Assembly: GCF_019925205.1 (NCBI RefSeq)
Contig: NC_083565.1
Location: 31,896,241 to 31,960,240 of the forward strand
Direction of reading: 5' to 3'
Source: Metopolophium dirhodum
Lineage: Eukaryota > Arthropoda > Insecta > Hemiptera > Aphididae
Length of the DNA stretch: 64,000 nucleotides
Position 1 is the first letter of the stretch. Every line of letters begins with the position of its first letter. The notes under the pieces were generated by a model, which was not told the DNA's origin, searched no databases, and saw only the letters and a list, made by a program, of their open reading frames with translations. This document shows, piece by piece, positions 24,201-35,895 of this stretch. Position numbers and translations under genes: made by a program.

Positions 24201-27200
24201 GCTTGGCTATTGGTACTCGTGGCAGTAATATCAAACGAGCTCGCAAGATTGAGGGTATTACAAATATTGAATTAGATAAAAATACTGGTGTTTTTAAAAT
24301 TTATGGAGAAGTGAGTTAGTTTTATTGTAGCTCAGTAAAAATATCTAATAATCTTGTTTTTAGAATAAAGATGCTGTGATGAAAGCTCGAGGAATTTTAG
24401 AGTATAAAGAAGAATTTCTTCAAGTTCCAAGAAATTTCATGGAAAAAGTTATTGGTAAAAATCATAGAAACATCCAAGATATTGTCGACAAGAGCAGAGT
24501 GGTAAATTATTTTATTATTTTTAATATTAATAATTTGTAATACATGATATTTGTTGGATTTGAAATGTTTCTCTTAATTTAAAATAATGCTCTTTTATAC
24601 ATGCGTTATCTTTAAAACATTGGTAACATTATGGATTTATTGTCAATTGGTATATTACTATTTACTATACTAGTAAGTATAGTTATTTTTTGTAATTTTG
24701 ACATTTAAAAACAAATATTATTTTTTTTTTTAAATCCCTAGCATTATATAATTTTTAGATATTTGGTTATTGTTATTTAAACAGTTTATATATTTTTATT
24801 CTGATTGTAGATTGAAGTAAAAATTGTAGGTGATGATGAGATACAACCTACTATTCCTCGTGAAGAGGGTCAAGTTCCTTTTATGTTTGTTGGTACAGCA
24901 GAGAATATATCTAATGCTAAATTTCTACTAGAATATCATTTAGAACACCTTAAAGTATTTATTTAATCTGTTTATACTGGAATATTTTCAAACTAATTAG
25001 TCAATTTTATGTTTAGAAACTTGAACAATTCAGTCAAGAAATAGTTGGAATGAAGCAAGAGTTATGTAGTAATGCACCGTCAGCTGCCCAATATTTCAAC
25101 TCAACAGTTAAAGAAATAGTCTCGCCTGGTAAAATCAAATGCAGTAACATTAATGGTGATACATTTTATGCGTTCGATATTCCTGTACCTGAAGATGTTA
25201 GAGAATTGTATGTATTACAAAATAAAAAACCGATGTGGGTCAGTACGCACACACCAGAAGTGAATATAAGAATGGTAGCGTTGGAAATTGTTTAATTGAT
25301 CGATAAAATACAAATTTAACATATTGTATTAATATACATTTTTATATACTATGCCGTACAAGTATGGTAATTTATTAACACCCATTTTCTTGCCAGTTCC
25401 ACAGAATATATATAAACTAGAGAACCAAACGCTCTCACTATACTTACGTTTACGTATTCCTATCTACAATAAACACAATTAAAAAACAAATGTAACATTA
25501 TTAATATAAATCTAATCAGTGTTAAATACTCACTTAAGTATTCACTTCGGTTATGTGTACAGACACACCCACGTATTTTTAAATCAATTTTAATAAAATC
25601 ATATGTTGATTCAAGTAGACCGATAATAATTTAAAAAAATAATATCTAGTTAACCAAGAAACATATAACAAAATATAAATTATATTAAATATATGATTGG
25701 TGATAGTGGGGGTTAGGTTAAACAGTTCGCTGTCGCCTATGAAGTATTCACTTCAAAAAATATTTTATTATCGGTTATATTAGTTAGAATTGAACAGCTA
25801 CAAAAATATTTAGAATAATAACCCTGTTTAATCTTTCAGTGCTAAAATCGATGGTATCCACACAGATCTTCAGATAGCAATTAGTGCAACCATGGTGTCA
25901 TATAATCATGATCAATCAGTGTTGAATGTAACATCTCGTTCAACATTGACCAGTGAAAGAGCATTGATGTTAGCCGACATGCACTTTAGAAACCTGAACC
26001 AAAATGTTATGGTGCTTATGAAGACTGAAAAATTAAACAAGAAACTGGAATATTCCAATCTACCGTTTAAATCATCTTATACTGATAAATTTAATGTACA
26101 TGATAACCTTATGGGTTTGGCTATCGGTGCTCATGGCACTAATATTAAACGAGCTCGCAAGATTGAGGGTATTACAAATATTGAATTAGATAAACAAAGT
26201 GGCGTTTTTAAAATTTATGGAGATGTAAGTCAGTTTTATAATATTTTAGTAAAACTATCTAATAATAATGTTTTTAGAATAAAGACGCTGTAATGAAAGC
26301 TCGAGGAATTTTAGAGTATAGAGAAGAATGTTTTCAAGTTCCAATAGATTTCATAGGAAAAGTTATTGGTAAAAATAAAAGAAACATCTTAGATGTTATT
26401 AACAAGAGCGGTGTGGTGAGTTCTTTTATTGATCCTTGTATTATTATTTATATATCATTGTATTATTATTTATTACTAATATAAGCAATGTAGAAGTCCC
26501 AATATTTATTGTATTTTAAATTGTTCATTTATTCGAACACAGTGCTCTAATATACAGACCTTTGATTCATTGACTTTAAGACATTGGAAACATTTTGCAT
26601 TTTTAAAATTGTACACAAAACATTAGTTATTGCTGAAAAATACTATAATTTTATTTTTAGCATTCATTATTTTTCTTATCATTGGTATTTGTAGGGTGTA
26701 ATAAAAAACAAAAAATATTCATTAAATTATTTTAGATATACTGTAAAAGGGTTTTAATGATTTTATTGTCAATTGGTAGACTACTATACTGCTATATTAG
26801 TAAGAATAGTTGTTTATTCCAGTTTTGACATTAAAAAAATATAATCTATCTTAGTAAATAATATTTGCATTTTTAGATGATTGGTTATTGTTATTAGTAT
26901 TTCAATTTAAACAGTTATATTTTTTTTCTTGTTATTGTAGCACAGCATATTAATTGATGATGATGATGAGACACAACCTACTGTTATTCGTGAAGAGGAT
27001 CATGTTCCTCTTATAATTGTTGGCATGGTAGAAAGTATTTCTCAGGCTAAAGTTCTAATAGAAAATCATTTAGAACACCTCAAAGTATTTATTTAATCTG
27101 TTTTTTCTAGAATATTTTTTTAACTAATTAGAAATATTTATATTTAGGAACTTGAACAAAATAGGAAAGAAAAACAAACTGAAATGGTGCACAATTTACG

Positions 27201-28923
27201 TAGTACACACAGTAGTAGACCAGCTGTCTCACATGCCACGACGCAAAGGCGAAACAACCGGTAAAATAGTACTAATTTAGTATTATATAAATTATATATA
27301 TTTGCTGTGTTGTGAAAATGTATTTGTTTATATTACTCGGCTGTACATATAAAAAGTTAGATACAATAGAGGGATTTTGGCTTTCAACTGTAAGAGTCAT
27401 AAAAAAAATGGTATTCTAAAAACACACTTAAACTCTCGCTGGACTTATTGTATTATTGAAATAGTAATGTTAAATTTCCTTTGCACACATAATTTAATTG
27501 TACTTAAACTAACTTTTTTTTATTGGCTTAATCCATAACAATTTTAATAACTGGCAATTTTTAAAAGTTAAATTGCATACAATATTAGTATAATTTACAT
27601 ACATTTTTTAGGAGTTAACATTTTCATGGTTAAATATATGAACACTTTCAGCTTAAAATTAATCAACCTGTCACTGGTCGCATAATTTTTTTTTTACTTT
27701 TGGTCAGGTAGTATAAAAATTTTCCATAATATGAAATATACTTAAAATATTACTTTACGTTGGTACTTTGTAACTAACAATAACTACGATTAATATACCT
27801 AAATAATTATATAACTTAAATTGCATATTAAGTACCTATAGTTTTAGGAATAAAAATTAAAAAATAATAAAAACTGTAAGGTAGTACAACACTATTATAA
27901 TTTTAACTTTTCAACCGCACGGATAAATATTCTCCAAACAGATAAATATTGTTCTCAACACGCTTGTACCGAACAAACTAAAATAGTTTTTGATGAATTA
28001 AATGTCATTATGGAATTATGATGTGATTTTTATAAGCTAATTAGAATTACAAATCCATATTACAGATAATTACAGAAAAGCACATATTTATAAATACACT
28101 GGGGGATTATTTACCCCGCGCAACCAGTTGCGGGTTAATTAAGAGTTGTGTTTTAGAATGTTCAGTTTACTACAAATAAAAAATATATGTAGATTATTAT
28201 TTGTTATAAGTAGAGCCGATTGACAAAATACATTAAGTGTATACTTTAGATGTAAGTTCCAACATTAGGCATAATCCAAATTACAAAATTGTATAATTTA
28301 CAAATAAGCTATTATTAATGCTAATGTTTTTCAAGTATGTTTCAGCTTAGGATTTTTATCGTAAATTAGCAAATAAATATTTTGAAATATAATGTGATAG
28401 TCCATCAAAATTGTTATTTCTATTGAAACCAATGAATTAAATATAAAATATTACAATTTAGATTTTTAGTAGACAAGCTGTTGGTTTGTCCAGATTACTT
28501 CTTCTTATCAATCCCTAAATATTAGACTTAGGTAAAAAAATTAACTAAAAGTTTATGGAAATATTTTGTTTTAACAAATCAACATTCAATATTAATAAAA
28601 TAGATTTTCATTATATAATAGTAGTAAATTTAACAATTTTGTTTGCTACATTAGTAATTTATTTACTTGATAAACATAAAATTATAGGTTCAAAACATTT
28701 TTTGCAATATTATCACAAAATAATCACCTGCATCAATTGTACAATAACTGAATTTGGTCGTCCGTTAAATATTTAACTATAACTATGGATTATTTGTTTT
28801 TATTTGTATAGTAACTTTAATGCTGACAGCGAAAACATGAATAATGGCCAAAGTAACTCCAAGGGAAGAAAAAATAACAGACATAGACGTGGTGAAGACG
28901 AGGGTGGGTGTACAATATCTTGA
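21253..28923 (+). CDS. FMR1/FXR-like RNA-binding protein with duplicated KH module (copy A)
   Basis: Twelve exons with matching phases: 21253-21303, 22042-22094, 23499-23819, 23926-24310, 24364-24501, 24811-24954, 25017-25207, 25840-26224, 26278-26415, 26941-27084, 27148-27260, 28812-28923; 724 aa. FMR1-family proteins bind mRNA and regulate its translation and transport. The first introns fall where those of vertebrate FMR1 do. Domains: Agenet/Tudor pair about 1-125; KH0 127-200; KH1 224-285 (LAIGTRGSNI); KH2 288-362 (VIGKNHRNI). Exon 7 (aa 365-427) fuses the usual post-KH2 segment to a partial copy of exon 3. KH0', KH1' (LAIGAHGTNI) and KH2' (VIGKNKRNI) follow, then a short basic Asn/Arg tail instead of a long RGG region. 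Both KH2 copies lack the second Gly of GxxG. The canonical FMR1 is presumably elsewhere; this is a lineage-specific paralogue. Splicing across exon 7 is inferred. Confidence 0.78.
28555..28776 (+). other. Intronic small ORF conserved in both FMR1-like copies
   Basis: A 73-codon frame in the last intron of copy A, with a hydrophobic stretch (FHYIIVVNLTILFATLVIYL). Copy B has a 72-codon counterpart at 40286-40504. Small indels between them sum to one codon, so the frame is kept. It may be chance within duplicated sequence; no family is recognised. Confidence 0.2.
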
Positions 28924-28933
28924 AAAAAAACAA

Positions 28934-28939
28934 AATAAA
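28934..28939 (+). promoter_or_regulatory. Polyadenylation signal AATAAA
   Basis: A canonical AATAAA lies 10 bases after the copy A stop codon. Supporting evidence for the 3' end is positional only. Confidence 0.45.
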
Positions 28940-29984
28940 CTGTTTATGTTTTAAACAGTTTGATACAATGTTTTAATTTTTTAAATGATTTGTTTTTAAT
29001 TTAAATTTAAAAATACATATTATGTAAATACAAGATTTGTGTTATACTATGTTATGTAAAATATATATATTATATCAAAGCATATTTATACATCTTAATT
29101 TTGGACTTCGATCAAGTTTACTATAGTCAATAACAAAATTATAACAGTATTATGTAACCATGTAGGTACCACAATTTAAGATATACAAGTTGCTCAATGA
29201 ACCTATAGATTTTGAGGTGCAAACTTTACATATGATTAATGGCGAGAATTTTTAGTAAGTGGTAGATTTTTAATCGAAATATTTTTTTCTTCAAACCACA
29301 GTCATTAATCATTATTGATATTTAAATTTGATACTATGGAAGACATTTTTTTTAAGATTAAAAATAAAGATAATTAGATTAAAATAATAATTTTACTTAG
29401 GTACAGTTTAATTTTTTTGAATTAATACAAATTAACTTACTAGACGTTTTGACACAAAATCAGTTACTGGGTAGAGTACAAATGTACAATTTTCAGAATA
29501 ACTATCCAACAGTACTCTGTATGACTGCCTTAATAATTTGTTCAGTTGAACCAACTGTCACCTAAAAATGCAATGTCTATTAAGATATTGCGTTTGCATA
29601 AATAATGCATTATACCTATATTAATATTACTGTGATTGAGATAATTATATTTTCACCAAACCTCTCTATATTTGTATGTTTAGTTAACGTTTCTAATTCA
29701 TCACCATTTATATTTTCTTTAAAATAATTATGGTAATTTTTGATACCCATCATTTTTGTATCTTTCACCTGATAAATTCTATATATTCATAGTATATTAA
29801 AATAGATTAGAAATAGATACAAATTTAATTCATATTCTACTAAATCAAAAAATAACATTTTTATTTATCATATTTTAGGGTTTTATTTTAAATGCATATT
29901 TTGATATTTTGAGAACATAAATGCATACATTCTTGATAAATGTCCAGCAAATTTAAGAACATGATTAAAAAAGGTGGACTAGTG
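28940..29984. other. Intergenic, no gene seen
   Basis: A+T-rich sequence. Its first part is still shared with the region after copy B (about 40680-41150), so it belongs to the duplicated block. No ORF is supported. Confidence 0.45.
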
Positions 29985-31480
29985 AGTGTCACACTGCTGT
30001 ACAGTAGGTTAAAAATGAGTCAATGTAATGGATTATATTAAATTTAAATTTAATGATATATTATCATTGTATAAGAAAAACGATTCTGAGCGAAGATGGC
30101 CAGTCAGCTTATGATATATTACTAGGTATATTTGATGATATTATTGTGAATAAAGTAATTTATATTTATTATTTTGTTTTAAATTGTTAATCCTTAGCTA
30201 TAAAAACTGAACATTTTATACATTTTTAAGTACTAAATAATTTGTAAATTTTCAATTTCACATATTTCGTCAAAATTTGAACTTAATAATAAAATATTAT
30301 AAAAAAAATGGTGCCTATGTATTATTAATATTTTTCAAATGCTATAGTAACAACATATCAGGAGCCTCGTATTAATTTTTCAATTTTTTTGACCCCAACA
30401 AATAAAATTTTATCAATATTTATAGAAAAAAAATCTAAAAATAGAAACTTAAAATTGTCCGTAACCAGCTCAAAAAAAGTCAAAATTTTCAAAGTTGTAT
30501 GGTGTATAGAAAAAGAAAATATAAACATTCGGTGAAATGTTCATGTATTTAAGTTATTTGTTTTTGAATTACAAAAAAATAAGAAAATCCCTACTTGAGA
30601 AATCGAGTGAAATCGATTAAAAATATGAACTTCAAACGCTCATAAAAATTTAATTTAATTTGCTTGTAGAAATTTTTTGTTTTGATAAAGGTAGACAGGT
30701 TTATGAGAAATTTTTTATTACATTTTCAAATTAAAAACAAAATTTTTATGAATTCTTAACTCAAAATAATTTGCTGATTTTCGTGATTTTTACGTATTTT
30801 GTCAAGAGTTTAACTTTAAATGCGTAGGTAATAGGTATAAAAAAGAATTTTGACTGGATTTTTAATATTTTCCAAATATTATTGTCAAAAAATATTAGGA
30901 TCCTTATGTTAAATTTTCAAGCTTTTTTACCCAACAAATAACATTTTATTGACATTCATAGAAGGAGAGTCTAAAAAAAATTGAAACTGAAAATGTCCGT
31001 AAACAGTTCAAAACAAATGATAATATTTTGAAAATTTTATAGTGTATAGAAAATGCTAGTATATACAACCGGTAGAAGTGTAATGTATGTACGTTGATTT
31101 GTTTTAGAGTTACACAAAAAGGCAAAAACCATAATCGATTGAGTCAAATACCTACCAATTTTACGTAAAAATTACCGTTTTTCTCTAATTTTTCTTTTGT
31201 TTTTCATCGCTCAGAATCTTCACTATAATTGATCGTCGATAAATATGCAATTTTCACTGGATGTTTGTATTATAGCAATTTCTATGCACCATACAATTTT
31301 CGAAGTATCTTTTTGAGTTATTTATAGGCGTAAGAAAAAGTCGAGTTTTTTTGGTTTTTTTAAATTAATGACAATAAAATATTTTATGCTCTGTTCAAAA
31401 AATTTGAAATTGTAGTACTAGACAGACGTTCCTCATAAGTTAGTGGAAATTTAGCGAAATAATTTTTTATGAGCTTCTGA
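29985..31480 (-). repeat. Copy of the unclassified long repeat
   Basis: It begins with the complement of the family's end motif (CACTGCTGTACAGTAGGTTA) and GAAAAACGATTCTGAGCGAA. It continues with family sentences such as ACCCAACAAATAACATTTTAT and GGACATTTTCAGTTTCAATT in diverged, inverted form. No ORF. Related blocks are at 42420-43600 and 50790-55580. Confidence 0.6.
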
Positions 31481-31564
31481 AGTTAAAAATAACTAATACT
31501 AATACTATGCCGGGCACCTCTGTGGCTTAGTACATTTTGCATCGAACTACACCATCGTGTAGAG

Positions 31565-32905
31565 CTAGATGCAGGAATAATTTTGATATTTTTTCTGTTG
31601 TATTTGTAAACTGTTGTATTTCTCGAAGACGTCGACCAGCTCCCTTGACGTGTTTGTTGTTTCATATTCCAATCTTTTTGTACTCAAAACATCCACATCT
31701 GAAGTCAATGGCAACACTTCACCGTCTTGTTCTTTAGGATCTCTATATCTATGCATGCACATTACATGATCACTTATAAAAATATCATTTTCACGATTAG
31801 GTACATCCAACATGATCATCATTAAATCAAACCGAGACAGTAATGAATCTTGCATGCCTATGTTAGCCGTTGGAGTTATATGTTGATTATATCTACCACC
31901 AAGTGGGTTAGCAGCTGCTAAAACTGGCATTAAGCTTTGCATGTATACCAGCTTTTGAAATAGACACCCTCCCTTGTTCCATAGCCTCATGTATAGCTAC
32001 TCTGTCAATATCTGACATTTTGTCAAATTCATCAATACACACCACACCTCTGTCAGTAAGTACCATAGCTTCAGCGTCTAACTGAAGACCTTTAGTTGCT
32101 TTATTCGTAGTGACAAAAGCAGTCAAACCAACCCCTATAGATCCTCTACCTGTTGTGCATACAGCTAATGGACCAACCTGCAACACATATCTTAGCAATT
32201 GTGATTTTGAAACTGCTGAATCTCCAACTAGTAAAACATGTATATCTCCACGTATACGTGTGTTGTTGGGTAATATTGTTTCTATACCACCCAACAATAA
32301 GCATACAATTGCTTTTTTCACATTTACATGACCATGGATGGTGAGCGCTATTGAATCAGCCAGTAAATCAAATATAGCGTCTTTATTTTTATCTGATAAT
32401 TTTCTGCAAAGCGTAATATCTGACCTGTCTACTGAAAAATTTGCATTTTTGATTATGTTATTTGCAATAACCATAGTTTTAAAAAAAATGCTGCCTTTTG
32501 GTGGCAAAAAACTACGATAAATACCAACAACCATTACCCTGTCACCAGGTTTAGACATATCCATCAAATCATCATCCACTAACACATCAACAAACCGGGC
32601 CGCTTGCCCAGCTGGACTTTTTTCAACGGATTCTTGAATTGTTAAAAACTGCCGATCTTTAAAAACAGAGAGCCCAAACTCAGTTTCTAAGAGATTACCG
32701 TCATCATCTCTCGATGGGTAAGTGCAATTAGATGTAGCCGAAGTAAACGCGAAGTTCGGAGATGTGAAGTCGGTGTGTTTATGCTCATACATTTTTTTTG
32801 TAGCCGGGCAATAGTGTACACTTTTTATTAGTACCGGATTAACATCTGATCTCATTGTCACTACACCTTCTAGACACACCAAATTGCCTAAAATAAGGTC
32901 CAAAG
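31565..32905 (-). pseudogene. Truncated intronless MCM3 helicase fragment, fused downstream of P-element-like sequence
   Basis: The minus strand encodes MCM3 from LGNLVCLEGVV through SVHYCPATKKM, the AAA+ core (Walker A as GDSAVSKSQLL, where active MCM3 has GDPSVAKS; Walker B VVCIDEFDKM) and the Arg-finger segment LLSRFDL. MCM3 is a subunit of the MCM2-7 replicative helicase. The frame is open for about 1 kb without introns. An approximately 8-bp deletion near 31925, after GIHAKLNA, then shifts it; the rest (VLAAANP to about 31565) is in another frame. About 100 N-terminal residues and the C-terminal winged-helix part are absent. At its 5' side it runs in frame into transposase-like sequence. 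An intron-end-like ATTTTAG just before GCAATTTGG could mean a genomic capture instead of a retrocopy. It cannot encode a working MCM3. Confidence 0.82.
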
Positions 32906-35098
32906 AATTTGATACTGAATTGGATTTCTTGGAAGCACTAGTGGTTGACAGTATTTCGGTTGTGTCTTGAGATATGTAATTTGTCTGGGAAGATGTAACT
33001 ATTTCATTGTGTATTAATAATCTTTTATACGCGGCTTCAAATTGACTAGCTGTAGGGTTGGTTGTCACAGAAACCACCACGTGATCTTATTGCCGAAAAA
33101 AAACATTTCCAAATGGTCTTGGGAAATTTTATATGTTAATATAAATTCCAATTGATTGGTCTTTAGAACATCATCTATTAATTCACCAAGACTTGTTAGG
33201 CAAATTATAAGACCATTGAAACCAGTTCTCCTTTCAGAATTTATTATTGGTATAAACTCATGTGTCTTTGACTGTTTATTAATACTTTGGTCTGTATGTT
33301 TGATAAATACTCAATTGAAGAAGAAATAAATGACTTAAGAAATGTTTCATTATTTAAATAAATAGGTCTTTTGAATTGGGTTTTACCTAAAAAATTTCTA
33401 GTGTTTAAAACATCAAAAATGTTATTTATATTTTGATAAAATTGAGAAGTAGCATCAGAGTTTTCAAAATTAGCGATCTTCTGTTCTGTACAATAAGTGA
33501 GAGCTTTAGCTTAATCTTAATGTTTGAGCTGCAAGCTTCACTTTAATCTTTTCTTTGTAGTAGTTTATATGCCTTGACCTAATTTTGGTGGCTAAGTGTA
33601 ATTGAGCGCTTTCTTGTAAATTTACTATCTATTTTAGTAATTCCCATTTTATTTCTCGTCCATCTTTGTCATATAAAGTTTTCCAATCACCAAAAGTGTT
33701 TCTGCAAAGCTTAAGCATATGGCATGGATCCAAAAAAATAAAAAATTTTCTTTGGTAGTTGGGTGCGGGTTCTTTGAGATGATCGATCAATTGACATAAA
33801 TTTTTAACTTTCTTGGTCAACCAGGTATTCTTATTATGTAATAATTTTGTTTTACATTTGTATTTGGATACACTTTGTTGTGAAATATCCCAATATCGTT
33901 TGCGTTTTCTGGGAGTATTCAAGTCATCAGCTTTAAAATCACCAAATACCCATTTTCTTTCCCTGTAGATATATTATTAATAGTATTAGTTTAAATAATA
34001 ACAATAATTAAACTCATAAAAAGTGCTATAACTAAATAAATAATAATATTAATTACATGGGCTTATTGGAGGTATTCATCATTCTTTTTGGAGTTACTGG
34101 TACTTGAATATCCAAAATGGAAGTTTCCATAACATCAACAATAAATGGGCTAGTAATATCTGAATCACCATCAAGTTCACCTAGAGTAATTATATTAAGT
34201 AGAAAGATTAAGTAATATTATACATTTATAAGTATTTAGTTAACATAATGGAATATAACGTAGAATAATATAATAACTTACAATCATTGACAACTGGCTA
34301 ACATTCTTTATCATCGAACAATGGGGATACTGCATCTTTACAAAATTAATATGTTGGTGTAACTTCTGTAACTTCAACAATATCAAAACTATCATTCATC
34401 TTTGATGGTGTAACTTCCATGCCATCAACAATAGATTGGCTAGTAATATCTGAATCACCATCAAGTTCACCTAGAGTAATTATATTAAGTAGAAAGATTT
34501 AATAATATTATACATTTATAAGTATATAGCTAACATGATGGAATATTAACGCTAAGTTTTTAAACACAATGTTTATATAGCATTAAATTCTGCTGTTAAT
34601 TAATTTTTATTTTATTTTATTTTATTTTCAGTGTCTCCACTGCTATTATCTATTTGTAAGTTTTGCATTGTAATTTATTATTTACTTCTGTACTAATGTT
34701 ATAATTTCTTAAGGGTCCTTATCCGTTTATTAATAATAAAATAATAACTTACCATCATTGAAAACATATACACATTCATCAACGTGGAATAATGAGGGTA
34801 CTGCATCTTTACGTGGTGAAAAGGATGTAGATCTAATGGTTTTAAAAAAATCAGTTGCAGCAAAATGTTTACTACACACTAAACTGAATTTGCTAATTTT
34901 AATATTAGGATAATATGCCATATAATACGGTCTAGCCATATACGCCGAAGTTCTTCTGATAGTGGAAACCTATAATTAATAGCAAAATCATTATTAAAAA
35001 TACAATATAATAATATATAATATATTGTATATTTACTTGTGTAGTATAACATTGTGTTGTTTTGATGCAACACTTTTACAAAGTGGAATTGAGCACAT
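32900..35098 (-). pseudogene. P-element/THAP9-like transposase relic
   Basis: The minus strand starts at an ATG at 35098. Exon 35098-35037 carries the first THAP ligands (MCSIPLC). Exon 34969-34753 carries FPLSEELRRIWLDR and then, in a shifted frame, SLVCSKHFAATDFF and AVPSLF. Two acidic exons follow, both with GELDGDSDIT (about 34060-34190 and 34380-34480), then a basic coiled-coil start (about 33920-33790). After that comes FIFLDPCHMLKLCRNTFGDW (about 33750-33690), then ICLTSL and LTYKISQDHLEMFF (about 33200-33100), then NPTASQFEAAYKRLLIHNEI (about 33055-32995). THAP9 and P transposases share this order. Most of the RNase H-like catalytic part is deleted, and frameshifts occur near 34930 and 33075. 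It is a dead element whose end abuts MCM3 sequence. Confidence 0.75.
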
Positions 35099-35499
35099 CG
35101 TAATCATTTTGATGAAATATGTATAACAACAAAAAAAAAAAGGTTCAAAAATGACAATAACAATAAAACAACACAGTACTAGTTCAGTCAAATCAAAATG
35201 TAGTTTATTTTACTTTTGAAAAACAAGTGAGCAGTAGACGCCCGACCAAGTGAAAAACGAATTTTTTAATCTCTTTAACCTATTTATCATTCACTTTTTT
35301 ACCTATCAGTTAATAGGTCCAAGTGTTTTTAATCCATAATGCTTATCAATTATAATAAGTCTCGGCATAATCAAATAAATATTAATTTTTTTGCTTCAAG
35401 ATACTGGTTTTTGCTTATCAGATGTTGTCTGATTATTTTCTGCTCAAGGCGCAGTCCTTTTATAGTTAATAGATCTATGGTTACTGTAAACCATCGACA

Positions 35500-35895
35500 T
35501 AATACAACATAAATATATATAATAATATTATGTGTACCTATATCGCATTTTCGTAACTCGCATCACTCACTGTCTCAACTCTCACTGACTCACTCGACGA
35601 CCGAACAAAGAGCAGCAGCAAATGGATAATAATCGAGATGATACGTCTATAATAATATCATAATATTTGTAATTATCATTTAATTATTACCGTACACCTC
35701 GACGCTGCCGAAGTTAAACCGCATGCACTCTCGTGTTCCGCAATTGTGGTCACCAACTTCCTCGCTCTATACGCATTAAGCGCACAGGTGTCCGGCGCCA
35801 CCGCCGAGATCCCCTCATCGCTGCTCCGACACTAACACCGATTCCGATCACCACACAATTACCAGACAAGCAAAAGCGACGACTAGTCGTCAGCG
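35500..35895 (+). promoter_or_regulatory. 5' flank of FMR1-like copy B
   Basis: Duplicate of 20860-21252, with diverged but recognisable blocks up to the start codon at 35896. No core promoter element can be fixed. Confidence 0.4.

Noticed and set aside
32110..32520. Plus-strand ORFs across the MCM3 fragment.
   Set aside because: They are antisense shadows of the minus-strand MCM3 frame.
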